The notes: generated from the sequence alone by a model not told the origin. 64,000 nt of DNA from Rhizobium sp. Root1220 (GCF_001426265.1 NZ_LMDG01000001.1:316450-380449), one strand, 5' to 3'; positions 53,520 through 63,611 are shown, counted from the first letter of the stretch. Numbers and translations are program-made.

Positions 53520-53548
53520 ATTTGTGATCTGGAATGTGGCTTTTCAAG
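53520..53548 (-). promoter_or_regulatory. Promoter of the alpha-r7-type sRNA
   Basis: Minus strand CTTGAA (53543-53548), 17 bases, ACAAAT (53520-53525). The -35 is good, the -10 weak. It predicts a start near 53513 and a transcript of about 153 bases. Confidence 0.45.
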
Positions 53549-53659
53549 GGAAAGGTAAGGATTGACTATTACATTTTAGTAACAGTTTGGTGAGCCGCAA
53601 TCTTTTCCCGCAAGAACTTTATATGGACCTTGTAAGGGTGCCGCGCTATCCATGCTGCC

Positions 53660-56656
53660 ATGAAAAAAGACGATCATCTTTTCCTTGTCGACGGCTCCGG
53701 ATTCATCTTTCGAGCCTTTCACGCACTCCCTCCGCTGACCCGCAAATCCGATGGTTTGCCGGTCGGTGCCGTGTCCGGTTTCTGCAACATGTTGTGGAAG
53801 CTTCTGGCGGACGCTCGCGACACCTCGGTGGGCGTGACGCCGACGCATTTCGCCGTCATCTTCGACTATTCGTCAAAGACCTTTCGCAAGGATCTCTATG
53901 ACGCCTACAAGGCGAACCGCTCAGCGCCGCCGGAAGAGCTCATCCCGCAGTTCGGATTGATCCGCCACGCGACGCGGGCCTTCAACCTTCCCTGCATAGA
54001 GACCGAGGGTTTCGAGGCGGACGACATCATCGCCACTTATGCGCGACAGGCCGAAGCACTCGGCGCCGATGTCACTATCGTCTCCTCCGACAAGGACCTG
54101 ATGCAGCTGGTGACCGGCAACGTCCACATGTACGACAGCATGAAGGACAAGCAGATCGGCGTTGCCGATGTCATCGAGAAGTGGGGCGTAGGGCCTGAAA
54201 AGATGATCGATCTGCAGGCAATGACCGGCGATTCGGTCGACAACGTGCCGGGCATTCCGGGTATCGGTCCAAAGACCGCGGCGCAACTGCTCGCCGAATA
54301 CGGCGACCTCGATACGCTGCTTGCGCGCGCTACCGAGATCAAGCAGGAAAAACGGCGCCAGACAATCATAGAGAACGCCGACAAGGCGCGCCTTTCGCGC
54401 GAACTCGTCAGGCTGCGTACCGACGTGCCGCTGGAGCTTGCCGTCGAGGATCTGGTTCTCGAAGCGCAGAACGGCCCGAAGCTCATCGGCTTCCTGAAGG
54501 CGATGCAGTTCACCAGCCTGACGCGTCGCGTTGCCGACGCATGCGACTGCGACGCCAGCGCCATCGACGCCGTCGACGTGCCGGTCGAATGGGGCGCCAG
54601 CGCGCACGGTCCCGATCTCGATGTCGTCCAGCCGGAACCGGTTGCCGGCGGCATTCCCGATATTGCCGGTGCAGCGGTTGCCGTGCCGGTCAGGCCGAAT
54701 GGCCGCACCGGCGAAGGAAGCTTTTTGCCGAGCGACCTTGCCAGGACACGCGCCGACGCTTTCGCGACCCTGCCCTTCGATCACTCGCGCTACGTCACCA
54801 TCCGCGATGTCGCGACGCTCGACAAATGGATCGCCGACGCCCGCGACGCGGGGCTGGTCGGCTTCGATACGGAAACCACTTCGCTCGATGCCATGCAGGC
54901 CGAGCTGGTGGGGTTCTCGCTGGCGATTGCCGAGAACGACAAGAGCCCGACCGGCACAAACATTCGGGCCGCTTACATCCCGATCGGCCACAAGACCGGC
55001 GTGGGCGACCTATTGGGCGGCGGACTGGCCGACAACCAGATCGCGATGCGCGACGCCCTGCCCCGGTTCAAGGCGCTGCTGGAGGATGAATCCGTCCTCA
55101 AGGTCGCGCAGAACCTGAAATACGACTACCTGCTGATGAAGCGCCATGGCGTCGAAACGAAGAATTTCGACGATACGATGCTGATCTCCTATGTGCTCGA
55201 CGCCGGCACCGGCGCGCATGGAATGGATCCGCTTTCGGAGAAATTCCTGAACCACGAGCCGATCGCCTACAAGGATGTCGCGGGCAGCGGTAAGTCCAAC
55301 ATTACCTTCGATCTCGTCGATATCGATCGCGCCACGCATTATGCCGCCGAAGACGCGGACATCACGCTGCGGCTCTGGATGGTGCTGAAGCCGCGGCTTG
55401 CGGCCGAGAAACTGACGACCGTCTACGAGCGGCTGGAGCGTCCACTGCTTCCGGTACTGGCGCATATGGAAGAACGAGGCATCACGGTCGACCGGCAGAT
55501 CCTGTCGCGCCTCTCCGGCGAACTGGCGCAGGGTGCTGCCGCCCTCGAGGATGAGATCTTCAAGCTGGCCGGCGAGCGCTTCACCATCGGTTCACCGAAG
55601 CAGCTGGGCGATATCCTGTTCGGCAAGATGGGGCTGGCTGGCGGCAGCAAGACCAAGACCGGCCAGTGGTCGACCTCGGCCAGCGTGCTCGAAGATCTGG
55701 CCGCGGCAGGTTTCGAGTTGCCGCGCAAGATCGTCGACTGGCGACAGCTGACGAAACTGAGGTCCACCTATACCGACGCGCTGCCCGGCTACATTCATCC
55801 GCAGACGAAGCGGGTGCATACCTCCTACTCGCTGGCCTCGACGACGACGGGGCGTCTTTCCTCGTCGGAACCGAACCTGCAGAACATTCCTGTCCGCACG
55901 GCTGAAGGCCGCAAGATCCGTACCGCCTTCATCTCGACCCCGGGCCACAAGCTGATCTCGGCCGACTACAGCCAGATCGAACTGCGCGTGCTCGCGCATG
56001 TCGCCGACATCCCGCAATTGACTCAGGCCTTTGCCGACAGCGTCGACATCCATGCGATGACGGCATCGGAGATGTTCGGCGTACCGGTCGAGGGTATGCC
56101 GTCGGATGTGCGCCGCCGTGCCAAGGCTATCAACTTCGGCATCATCTACGGCATTTCCGCCTTCGGCCTTGCCAACCAGCTTTCGATCGAGCGGTCGGAA
56201 GCGGGAGACTATATCAAGCGGTATTTCGAACGTTTTCCCGGGATCCGCGACTACATGGACAGCCGCAAGCAAATGGCGCGCGACAAGGGCTATGTCGAGA
56301 CGATCTTCGGGCGGCGAATCAACTACCCGGAGATTCGCTCCTCCAACCCTTCGGTGCGGGCCTTCAACGAGCGCGCGGCGATCAACGCGCCCATTCAGGG
56401 TTCGGCCGCTGACATCATCCGCCGGGCGATGATCAGGATCGAGCCGGCGTTAGCAGAAGCCGGCCTCGGCGATCGCGTCCGTATGCTGTTGCAGGTGCAC
56501 GACGAATTGATATTCGAGGTCGAGGATGCCGACGTCGAGAAGGCCATGCCGATCATCGTGTCGGTGATGGAAAATGCCACCATGCCGGCGCTCGAAATGC
56601 GCGTGCCGCTGAAGGTCGACGCGCGTTCGGCCGCCAACTGGGACGAAGCGCACTGA
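53660..56656 (+). CDS. polA: DNA polymerase I
   Basis: A 998-residue repair and Okazaki-fragment polymerase. Residues 1-290 are the 5' nuclease (FLVDGSGFIFRAFHAL, FEADDIIATYA, GDSVDNVPGIPGIGPKTA). Residues about 380-590 are a 3'-5' exonuclease with intact acidic residues (GFDTETTSLD; FDDTMLISYVLDAG; YAAEDADITLRLW), so proofreading should work. The polymerase domain has SADYSQIELRVLAHVA (motif A), RRAKAINFGIIYGISAFGLA (motif B) and LQVHDELIFEV (motif C). ATG 53660 gives a normal N-terminus. Start lies 147 bases from the sRNA gene, in the other direction. Confidence 0.98.
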   Translation: MKKDDHLFLVDGSGFIFRAFHALPPLTRKSDGLPVGAVSGFCNMLWKLLADARDTSVGVTPTHFAVIFDYSSKTFRKDLYDAYKANRSAPPEELIPQFGLIRHATRAFNLPCIETEGFEADDIIATYARQAEALGADVTIVSSDKDLMQLVTGNVHMYDSMKDKQIGVADVIEKWGVGPEKMIDLQAMTGDSVDNVPGIPGIGPKTAAQLLAEYGDLDTLLARATEIKQEKRRQTIIENADKARLSRELVRLRTDVPLELAVEDLVLEAQNGPKLIGFLKAMQFTSLTRRVADACDCDASAIDAVDVPVEWGASAHGPDLDVVQPEPVAGGIPDIAGAAVAVPVRPNGRTGEGSFLPSDLARTRADAFATLPFDHSRYVTIRDVATLDKWIADARDAGLVGFDTETTSLDAMQAELVGFSLAIAENDKSPTGTNIRAAYIPIGHKTGVGDLLGGGLADNQIAMRDALPRFKALLEDESVLKVAQNLKYDYLLMKRHGVETKNFDDTMLISYVLDAGTGAHGMDPLSEKFLNHEPIAYKDVAGSGKSNITFDLVDIDRATHYAAEDADITLRLWMVLKPRLAAEKLTTVYERLERPLLPVLAHMEERGITVDRQILSRLSGELAQGAAALEDEIFKLAGERFTIGSPKQLGDILFGKMGLAGGSKTKTGQWSTSASVLEDLAAAGFELPRKIVDWRQLTKLRSTYTDALPGYIHPQTKRVHTSYSLASTTTGRLSSSEPNLQNIPVRTAEGRKIRTAFISTPGHKLISADYSQIELRVLAHVADIPQLTQAFADSVDIHAMTASEMFGVPVEGMPSDVRRRAKAINFGIIYGISAFGLANQLSIERSEAGDYIKRYFERFPGIRDYMDSRKQMARDKGYVETIFGRRINYPEIRSSNPSVRAFNERAAINAPIQGSAADIIRRAMIRIEPALAEAGLGDRVRMLLQVHDELIFEVEDADVEKAMPIIVSVMENATMPALEMRVPLKVDARSAANWDEAH

Positions 56657-56828
56657 GCGCTTCGTCGGAAATTCACTAAAATTTTCCCTGTTGCCCAAGT
56701 CACTGAAAGAACTGCGATTTGCCCTCATCGACCAGGGCGCTGCGGCGCTCTTGGAAGGAACTTATTAACCTTCATTTCCTAAGCCGGAAGCGGGTAGTAG
56801 TTGCTAATCATGAGTGAGTAGCTGTCGT

Positions 56829-59219
56829 ATGCGCTTTCCTAGAACCAATCTGACGGATGCCGGGGAAATTTCCACCGGAGTCGATGAAGAACAGCTGCAG
56901 GACCATGCCGGCGAGAAGCCGACACCGCCGATCTGGCAGAGCAACTTTTCGCTGGCGCCGAACGTGCGTTTCACACGCACGCCGGAAAGCCTGATCAACC
57001 CGCGCAAGGCACCGAGCGAGCCGGTTCCGCAGCCGGCTGTCGAAGTGCGGGCGCCAAGGGCAGACGAGGCAATCCGTGTGCCCTTGCAGGCACCCGTTGT
57101 CGTCAACGTGCCGTTCGATATCTATCAGCACGAGGCGACGGATGTTGCCGTAGAGCCGAATCCCGCTTCGATCGTCGCGCCGACCGCGACGGTCGAGACC
57201 TGTTTCCGCGCGTCATCCGATCTGGCGTCGATCTCGGATTTCGCGTTCTGGGAAGTGATGTCCTTCGAGGAAACCGAGAAAGCCACACCGATCCAGCTGC
57301 CGCAAGCCGTGCTGCCGAGGGTCGAGGCGAGTGCCGAGTCGATCATCAGCCGGTTCCGCGTCATGGAGTGGCGCCCCGGCAAGCAGCCCGTCATAGCCAC
57401 CCCCTATGCCAGTGCTACCCCGATTGTCGCAGCGCCCGTCGCCGTTGTCCCAGCCATTGCACCAGCGCCTGCCGCCGCCGCGGTGACCGTTCGCAAGCCG
57501 AGCCGTCCGCCACTGGTGACGGCGCCTTCGCCTCAGGCCGCTGCCGTCGAGCCGCAGCCGCTGCCACAGCCGATAGCGCAGCCGGTCCCACAACCGATCG
57601 CGCCGATGCCGGCGCGGGCGCAGCCGGTGATCACACCGCTGGCCCCAGCTGCGCGGATGGCGGCGCACAAATTCGTGCCGTCCAAGGTCGATGCATCGGG
57701 CTACGAATTCCCGTCGAACTCGCTGCTGCAGGAGCCGCCGGAACGGGTCGGCGAGATCATGTCGCAGGAAGCGCTGGAGCAGAATGCCGGGCTTCTGGAA
57801 AGCGTGCTCGAGGATTTCGGCATCAAGGGCGAGATCATCCACGTCCGTCCCGGCCCCGTCGTAACGCTCTACGAATTCGAACCGGCGCCGGGTGTCAAAT
57901 CCTCACGGGTCATCGGCCTTGCCGACGACATCGCCCGCTCGATGTCGGCGCTGTCGGCACGCGTCGCGGTCGTTCCCGGCCGCAATGTCATCGGCATCGA
58001 ACTGCCGAATGTGCTGCGCGAGACCGTCTATTTCCGCGAGATGATCGAGAGCGCCGATTTCGAAAAGAGCAGCTTCAAGCTGGCGCTCGGGCTCGGCAAG
58101 ACGATCGGCGGCGAACCCGTTATCGCCGAGCTCGCCAAGATGCCGCATCTGCTGGTTGCCGGCACCACCGGCTCGGGCAAGTCGGTCGCCATCAACACGA
58201 TGATCCTGTCGCTGCTCTACCGCATGTCTCCCCAGCAGTGCCGGCTGATCATGGTCGATCCGAAGATGCTGGAACTCTCCGTCTATGACGGCATTCCGCA
58301 CCTGCTCACACCCGTCGTTACCGACCCGAAGAAGGCGGTGATGGCGCTGAAGTGGGCGGTTCGCGAGATGGAAGACCGCTATCGCAAGATGTCGCGCCTC
58401 GGCGTGCGCAATATCGACGGCTACAACGGCCGAGTTGCGCAAGCCAAGGAGAAAGGCGAGACCATCCACATCATGGTGCAGACCGGCTTCGACCGTAGCA
58501 CTGGTGCACCTGTTGAGGAGCAACAGGAACTCGACCTGACGCCGATGCCTTATATCGTCGTCATCGTCGACGAGATGGCCGACCTGATGATGGTGGCCGG
58601 CAAGGAGATCGAAGGGGCGATCCAGCGTCTGGCGCAGATGGCGCGCGCTGCAGGCATCCATCTGATCATGGCGACACAGCGTCCGTCGGTCGACGTCATC
58701 ACCGGCACGATCAAGGCCAACTTCCCGACCCGCATCTCCTTCCAGGTGACCTCGAAGATCGACAGCCGCACCATCCTCGGCGAACAGGGCGCCGAACAGC
58801 TGCTCGGCCAGGGCGACATGCTGCACATGCAGGGCGGCGGGCGTATCTCGCGCGTCCACGGACCCTTCGTATCCGATGCCGAAGTCGAAAAGGTCGTCGC
58901 ACATCTGAAGACGCAGGGGCGGCCGGAGTATCTCGACACCGTTACCGCCGAGGAAGAGGACGACGCCGAGGAAGAAGACAGCGCGGTCTTCGACAAGGGC
59001 GACATGGCGGCCGAGGACGGCAACGACCTCTACGACAAGGCGGTCAAGGTGGTGCTGCGCGACAAGAAGTGCTCGACCTCCTACATCCAGCGCCGCCTCG
59101 GCATTGGCTACAACCGCGCCGCCTCATTGGTCGAGCGGATGGAGAAGGAAGGGCTGGTGGGCCCGGCGAACCATGTCGGCAAGCGCGAGATCGTCAGCGG
59201 GCGTGGCGACGGGGAGTGA
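56829..59219 (+). CDS. ftsK: FtsK/SpoIIIE-family DNA translocase without membrane segments
   Basis: A 796-residue translocase. The N-terminal 270 residues are proline- and alanine-rich with no hydrophobic helix, so the four-helix anchor of classical FtsK is missing. The alpha and beta motor domains follow: [18 protein letters not shown] (Walker A, residue about 445), [19 protein letters not shown] (Walker B, about 575), and [20 protein letters not shown]. The gamma domain that reads KOPS sites closes the protein ([35 protein letters not shown]). Rhizobia commonly have two ftsK genes; this is probably the second one. I use ATG 56829; GTG 56814 is possible. A four-codon frame ATG-AGT-GAG-TAG sits just before it. 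Confidence 0.9.
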   Translation: MRFPRTNLTDAGEISTGVDEEQLQDHAGEKPTPPIWQSNFSLAPNVRFTRTPESLINPRKAPSEPVPQPAVEVRAPRADEAIRVPLQAPVVVNVPFDIYQHEATDVAVEPNPASIVAPTATVETCFRASSDLASISDFAFWEVMSFEETEKATPIQLPQAVLPRVEASAESIISRFRVMEWRPGKQPVIATPYASATPIVAAPVAVVPAIAPAPAAAAVTVRKPSRPPLVTAPSPQAAAVEPQPLPQPIAQPVPQPIAPMPARAQPVITPLAPAARMAAHKFVPSKVDASGYEFPSNSLLQEPPERVGEIMSQEALEQNAGLLESVLEDFGIKGEIIHVRPGPVVTLYEFEPAPGVKSSRVIGLADDIARSMSALSARVAVVPGRNVIGIELPNVLRETVYFREMIESADFEKSSFKLALGLGKTIGGEPVIAELAKMPHLLVAGTTGSGKSVAINTMILSLLYRMSPQQCRLIMVDPKMLELSVYDGIPHLLTPVVTDPKKAVMALKWAVREMEDRYRKMSRLGVRNIDGYNGRVAQAKEKGETIHIMVQTGFDRSTGAPVEEQQELDLTPMPYIVVIVDEMADLMMVAGKEIEGAIQRLAQMARAAGIHLIMATQRPSVDVITGTIKANFPTRISFQVTSKIDSRTILGEQGAEQLLGQGDMLHMQGGGRISRVHGPFVSDAEVEKVVAHLKTQGRPEYLDTVTAEEEDDAEEEDSAVFDKGDMAAEDGNDLYDKAVKVVLRDKKCSTSYIQRRLGIGYNRAASLVERMEKEGLVGPANHVGKREIVSGRGDGE

Positions 59220-59492
59220 TATAGGCGTGGTGGCGGTGGCCACCCCGGCAATGCCTTAATCAAGACAGCCAGTACAGCGCGATCCCCTTGCTCAAGGTGC
59301 CGCGACAACCGCAGCGTCCGACCATCTGCCGCAAGTGCCATGCCCGACACGGGTCGCCGCTGTTGCCGCAGCCGGTGTCCATCGCTATAGATCGTCCACA
59401 AGGCACCGTCCTTCTTGTCGAAACATTGGAGCGCGCGCATGTTTCTCCGCACCGCCGGAGTCGTTCGTGACGTCTCGCAAGGAGAGTGAGCG
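59220..59492. other. Intergenic stretch after ftsK
   Basis: 273 bases. A leftward frame through 59108-59452 overlaps the end of ftsK and shows no family pattern. I see no hairpin with a T-run and no clear promoter. Confidence 0.4.
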
Positions 59493-59870
59493 ATGACAGA
59501 GATCGCTGATCATGGTGTCCGATTCGGACGCATTGCCGCGATGGTTCCGGTCAAGGATATCGGCCGGGCGATGGACTTCTACGCCGGAGTGATGGGCTTC
59601 ACCAAGGTGTTCGAAAACGGCAGCCCCGTCGGCTTCGTGATCCTCAAGCGCGACGCCGCCGAACTACACCTGACCCTGCAGCCGAACCACAAGAACCCCA
59701 GCTTCAACGTCGCCCACCTGATGGTCGAGGACGTCGACGCGCTGCATGCGCTATGCCAGGCGCATGGGGTGCGGATCATAAAGAGCCTGCAGAACAAGGA
59801 CTATGGCCTACGCGCCTTCGTGTTCGAGGATCCCGACGGCAACCGCATCGATGTCGGACAGGTGATCTGA
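59493..59870 (+). CDS. VOC-family (glyoxalase/bleomycin-resistance fold) protein
   Basis: A 125-residue protein with the two beta-alpha-beta-beta-beta modules of the vicinal oxygen chelate fold: AAMVPVKDIGRAMDFYAGVMGF opens the first, NVAHLMVEDVDALHALCQAHG the second, and AFVFEDPDGNRIDVGQ ends it with the metal-binding glutamate. The resemblance to bleomycin-binding proteins is general; a resistance role is not shown. Its ribosome site is AAGGAGAG. Confidence 0.9.
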   Translation: MTEIADHGVRFGRIAAMVPVKDIGRAMDFYAGVMGFTKVFENGSPVGFVILKRDAAELHLTLQPNHKNPSFNVAHLMVEDVDALHALCQAHGVRIIKSLQNKDYGLRAFVFEDPDGNRIDVGQVI

Positions 59871-60044
59871 TCCAGGTGGGGCCGGGCGCATTGCACGTCC
59901 GGGTTTCTGCTGCCGGCATGATCGCTTCACTTCGCTTTCTCGAACCGCAGCTTCCCCGCCAGCCTTGACGTGCCGCCGGAATCGGAGGGGCTGATGCCCT
60001 TTACAACAAAGACGCCCAGATCGGGCAGCGCGGGTGCGCCCAGC

Positions 60045-60100
60045 CACTTCTCCCCGGCAGGGAGAAGTGCCGGAGCGATAGCGAGGCGATGAGGGGGCTG
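60045..60100. repeat. Rhizobial palindromic intergenic repeat
   Basis: CACTTCTCCC/GGGAGAAGTG arms of 10 bp around CGGCA, followed by GCGATGAGGGGGCTGCCGG. The pattern of CTTCTCCCC, its complement and then GATGAGGGG recurs in intergenic regions of many Rhizobium, Sinorhizobium and Agrobacterium genomes as I recall; only one copy is seen here. Confidence 0.6.
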
Positions 60101-60204
60101 CCGGCGCAGACGGTGCAGCGGTCGCAAGAGCCCGAGCATCCACCACACAGCACAAAACCCCGCGCCGGAGAGAACTCCGCGACGGTATCGGTCATGCTGG
60201 GAAT

Positions 60205-60256
60205 GGGCAGGCGTCGATGGCATTGGATGGGTGGTGTCAGGCTTTGACGCCTGCCC
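60205..60256. repeat. Inverted repeat with 11-base perfect arms
   Basis: GGGCAGGCGTC (60205-60215) and GACGCCTGCCC (60246-60256), with 30 bases between. No T-run follows on either side. It may be half of a mosaic element rather than a terminator. Confidence 0.6.
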
Positions 60257-60537
60257 GATCGCATCAAGGTTTCCGGGGCTTCCGGGCCGACAGGAGCGTC
60301 TCTCGGCCCTTCCCTTCCGGATGGATTCTCGACCCTGACGGCCTGCGATCCACCTCTCGCAACCATCATCGGACGCCGGGCGACTTGCCCGATGTGTCAG
60401 ATCCGGTTCGCGACCCCCGGCTCCCTGTCCAATGACGCCACCAGTATCGCGTGGCGCATCCGAGCGGGGATGGATGGGGACGATGGTTTCAAGCAAAGTG
60501 TTGAAATCGCTTCGACGTCTTTTCTCGCGCAAGAAAA

Positions 60538-61059
60538 TTATCCCCGCGAGGAGGCCACCTCGGCGGTCGCCCGCGCGATTGTTTCGCTGACGAAATCACT
60601 CTTGCCGCCGGTGTATACGTCCCAATCTCCTTGGGCTTCTGCGGCAAGGTGCAATTTCAGCGCCTGGTATTCGGCGGCACGCTGCGGGTGCGCGCGGAGA
60701 TAGTCGCGGAACAACAGGCGGTCTCGATGGGCGACGTTGCCTTCGGTGCAGAGATAGAGGCGCAGGCCGTAGCCTTTGTGGTCTCGGGTGAAGGTCCAGC
60801 GGCCTTCGCCATGGACATCACCGTGCGAAATATAGCCGGCTGCCGGCAGGCATGGGGTGAGTTCGGCCAGCGCGCTTTGGGAGATCAGCACGGCGTCAAG
60901 ATCGATCTTGGGTTTGGCGGCCAATCCGGGGACAGATGTGCTGCCGATATGCTCGACTGCGAGGATGCGGTCGGCAGCGAGCGCAAGGAGTTCGGCCCTG
61001 ACGGCTTCGAAGAGGTGCGGCCATTGTGGGTCGTAGTCGACTACCCTGATCGGCCGCAT
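60538..61059 (-). CDS. GrpB-family protein (UPF0157 nucleotidyltransferase-like)
   Basis: A 173-residue protein of the GrpB/Dephospho-CoA kinase-associated family, distantly related to nucleotidyltransferases. VVDYDPQWPHLFEAVRAEL and AVEHIGSTSVPGLAAKPKIDLDAV are the signatures; HIGSTSVPGLAAKPxID contains the usual GS...D motif. RLYLCTEGN and HRDRLLFRDYLRAHP follow the family. GGAG seven bases upstream supports ATG 61059; a longer frame to 61422 overlaps phnN and is rejected. It is the last gene of the phn run, 14 bases after phnN. Function unknown. Confidence 0.9.
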   Translation of the reverse strand: MRPIRVVDYDPQWPHLFEAVRAELLALAADRILAVEHIGSTSVPGLAAKPKIDLDAVLISQSALAELTPCLPAAGYISHGDVHGEGRWTFTRDHKGYGLRLYLCTEGNVAHRDRLLFRDYLRAHPQRAAEYQALKLHLAAEAQGDWDVYTGGKSDFVSETIARATAEVASSRG

Positions 61060-61073
61060 CCGGTGTCTCCGTG

Positions 61074-61673
61074 TCAGCCGACCTCGGCGAGGCAGTCGGT
61101 CAGCACCTCGACCATGCGGCGCTCGCCCTCTTCCAATGAACCGCTGTTGTCGAGATCCACGACATCGTAGTTGCCGCGCACGGTGAGCGGGCCACGGGCA
61201 AGGCGCGCCATGATGTCTTCGTGCGTTTCGCGGCCGCGAGCCTCCAGTCGGGTCGCCAACACGTCGGCGCGGGCAGTGACGTTGATCACCTTGAGACGCG
61301 GAAAGACCGCCTGGAAGCGATGCAGGGCCGAGCGGGAGCCGTTGGCGACGACGAGGTTGCCCGCCGCCAGCGACACCGAGATTTCGGCCGGGATACCATA
61401 CTTCAAACCATGCGCTTCCCACCAGACCGAGAAGCTGCCGGCCTGCTCCATCGACACGAAGCCCTGATCGGAGACCGCGAGATGGTCTTCGCCACCTGCA
61501 TCGTGTTCGCGGGTGATGACCCGACGGACGAAATGCACGTCATGGCGACCGCGGAAATGTCGGGCGGCCAGCGCCATCAGCGTGTCCTTGCCGGCGCCGC
61601 TCGGGCCGACGACGACGACCATCATGCCGCGTTCGGTGCCGGGAACGGCGTGAGGTTCGTGCGAGGGGATCAT
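61074..61673 (-). CDS. phnN: Ribose 1,5-bisphosphate phosphokinase PhnN
   Basis: A 199-residue P-loop kinase that makes PRPP from ribose 1,5-bisphosphate, the product of phosphonate breakdown. The P-loop is MMVVVVGPSGAGKDTLM, the following block HFVRRVITREHDAGGEDHLAV and FSVWWEAHGLKYGIP match PhnN and guanylate-kinase relatives. ATG 61673 overlaps the phnM stop by four bases, so the two are translationally coupled. Confidence 0.94.
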   Translation of the reverse strand: MIPSHEPHAVPGTERGMMVVVVGPSGAGKDTLMALAARHFRGRHDVHFVRRVITREHDAGGEDHLAVSDQGFVSMEQAGSFSVWWEAHGLKYGIPAEISVSLAAGNLVVANGSRSALHRFQAVFPRLKVINVTARADVLATRLEARGRETHEDIMARLARGPLTVRGNYDVVDLDNSGSLEEGERRMVEVLTDCLAEVG

Positions 61674-62809
61674 GCGACCCGGCGCCCTTCGCGCCAGACC
61701 GAGCGGGTTACGGGAACGCCCTCGTCGCGGAAGACGCGAACAAGATCAGCGCGCAGGCCGGTGGCGATGCGGCCGCGATCATTGAGGCTGACAGTGCGGG
61801 CCGGCGTCGAGGTGACCATGGCGATTGCCTTCGGCAGCGAAATGCTCTCGACCTCGTCGGCGATCAGGAACGGTGCGTAGAGCAGGCTGAGCGGCACGTA
61901 ATCCGAGGAGAGCACATCGAGGACGCCGCGCTCGGCGAGATCGCGGGCGGCAATATTGCCCGAATGCGACTTACCGCGGACGATGTTCGGCGCACCCATC
62001 AGCACGCTCATGCCGTTCTCGTGCGAGGCCTTGGCGGCATCGAAGCTGGTGGGGAATTCGGCGAGACGTACGCCGTTTTCGATCGCTTCGTCGACATGAT
62101 CGAGTGTTGCGTCATCGTGGCTGGCAACGGTGATGCCGCGCTCGGCGCAAACCTTGGAAATGGCGACACGATGCGGCGTGGAATTGCGCTCGGATTCGGA
62201 AACGCGGCGGTCGATGAACTTGGCGAACTCTGCATCGGTCAGGCCGCGCTTCTTCTGGTAATAGAAGATGTACTGGTCCATCGTCTGGAACTGGCGCTGG
62301 CCCGGTGCGTGGTCCATCAGCGAGACAAGGCGGACATAGGGATCGTTCTCGAAATCGGCGAAATGCTGCAGCACGTTGTCGGCGGAGACTTCGCAGCGAA
62401 GGTGGAGCAAATGCTCGGCGCGCAGGCGGCCTTCCTGTTCGGCCTTCTGGATGGCATCGGCCATCTCGCGCATTTCGCCATGCTCGAAGCCACCATCCTC
62501 GTCGGCACCCATGCGCAGGCAGTCGAACACGGTGGTAATGCCCGAGGTGACGATCTGAGCGTCATGGGCCTGGATCGCCGCGGTCTTGTGCCAGCGCAGA
62601 CCGGGGCGCGGCGAATAGTGGCCTTCGAGATGGTCGGTATGCAACTCGACGAGACCCGGGATCAGATAATCGCCTTCGAAATCGTCGCCCACATGCGAGT
62701 TGCCCGTCGAGATATCGGCGATCTTGCCATCGCGGACGAGGACCGATCCTTCGACGATTTCATCCTCGAGGACGATGCGGGCGTTGGAGAAGACGGATTC
62801 TTTGGTCAT
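61670..62809 (-). CDS. phnM: Alpha-D-ribose 1-methylphosphonate 5-triphosphate diphosphatase PhnM
   Basis: A 379-residue amidohydrolase of the C-P lyase pathway that removes pyrophosphate from the ribosyl triphosphate intermediate. YLIPGLVELHTDHLEGHYSPRPG holds the metal histidines (HTDHLE), TVASHDDATLDHV and SDYVPLSLL the further ligands. A composite residue set of this kind defines PhnM. The core lyase genes (phnGHIJ, phnKL) are not in the window, so the gene must work with a cluster elsewhere or just beyond the right end. Confidence 0.96.
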   Translation of the reverse strand: MTKESVFSNARIVLEDEIVEGSVLVRDGKIADISTGNSHVGDDFEGDYLIPGLVELHTDHLEGHYSPRPGLRWHKTAAIQAHDAQIVTSGITTVFDCLRMGADEDGGFEHGEMREMADAIQKAEQEGRLRAEHLLHLRCEVSADNVLQHFADFENDPYVRLVSLMDHAPGQRQFQTMDQYIFYYQKKRGLTDAEFAKFIDRRVSESERNSTPHRVAISKVCAERGITVASHDDATLDHVDEAIENGVRLAEFPTSFDAAKASHENGMSVLMGAPNIVRGKSHSGNIAARDLAERGVLDVLSSDYVPLSLLYAPFLIADEVESISLPKAIAMVTSTPARTVSLNDRGRIATGLRADLVRVFRDEGVPVTRSVWREGRRVA

Positions 62810-62823
62810 CGGATTTGGGTCTT

Positions 62824-63519
62824 TCAGTTTTTGGCCCCGGCAAGCGGAAACCAGGAATGGGCTTTGAACGGCGCGCCACGCGCCTCTTCGACAAAAACGG
62901 CGAGCCCGGAGATCGCGAGCGGCCGGCCGGTAAAGGCGGCGAAACGCTGCGACAGAACGGCCCTCATCACGCCGGCGCGCTCTTCCGGCACCTGGCCGGT
63001 GAGCGTCATGTGGAAACCGAAGTCATCCATCACATAGGGATAGCCCCAGCGCAACAGGTTCGCTCTCTGGCTCTCGCTCAGTTTCTCTGGCGAGCGGCGC
63101 GCAATATCGGCTTCCGACAAGGCTGCGCGGAACGGTTCGAACGACTTTACCACCGTCGCACCAAACAGCTGAAGCGGCGGATAGAGCGCAGCGGGCACCA
63201 GGGCAAAGAACCTGCCCAACTGCCCCAGAACCAGGTCGGGGATCGCGAAGGCGGGAGTGACCGCGGCGAAATCCTCGGCAGCGTGAATAAGGTCCTTCTC
63301 GGTCACCGACGCGGCGAGATGGAAAGGTGCCTTGATCGTGGCATGAAAGGCGTAGCGGCGTGGTTCCGCGGTCAGCTCAAACTGTTCCGCGGCTGGCAGC
63401 CCAGGATGCTCGGGAGCCGGATAAGTTTCGCCCGTGAAGGCATCGCGGCCAAGCCAGAGCGAAGCCGTGCCGTTCAAGGGATCATCCTTCGGCGGCGTGA
63501 AATAGAGTGCGTATCGCAA
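62824..63519 (-). CDS. DUF1045 phosphonate-metabolism protein (2H phosphoesterase fold)
   Basis: A 231-residue protein of the family regularly found next to phnM/phnN. It belongs to the 2H phosphoesterase superfamily: HATIKAPFHLA near residue 55 and FHMTLTGQVPEE near residue 165 are its two HxT motifs. Some members of the family act as cyclic phosphodiesterases on ribose 1,2-cyclic phosphates; here that is an inference. It is the first gene of the operon, 14 bases before phnM, with a Pho box 93 bases before its start. Confidence 0.9.
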   Translation of the reverse strand: MRYALYFTPPKDDPLNGTASLWLGRDAFTGETYPAPEHPGLPAAEQFELTAEPRRYAFHATIKAPFHLAASVTEKDLIHAAEDFAAVTPAFAIPDLVLGQLGRFFALVPAALYPPLQLFGATVVKSFEPFRAALSEADIARRSPEKLSESQRANLLRWGYPYVMDDFGFHMTLTGQVPEERAGVMRAVLSQRFAAFTGRPLAISGLAVFVEEARGAPFKAHSWFPLAGAKN

Positions 63520-63611
63520 GGCCAGTATCCTGGAAATCGTTCGGAATGCAGGTCGCAGTCTTCAGTGATTTGACCGCTTGCCGCAAGCTGCTTTCCGGCT
63601 AGAATATTTCC

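Larger units (their letters stand above)
59871..60537. other. Long non-coding stretch with repeats
   Basis: 667 bases between the VOC gene and the convergent grpB-like gene. It contains a rhizobial-type palindromic repeat (60045-60100) and a long inverted repeat (60205-60256). Open frames on both strands (for example 59927-60532 leftward) have no family pattern and seem accidental. It may be built from decayed mosaic elements. Confidence 0.55.

Noticed and set aside
59927..60532. A 201-codon leftward frame in the gap before the grpB-like gene
   Set aside because: Runs across two repeats, composition is unlike real proteins and no family pattern is visible.
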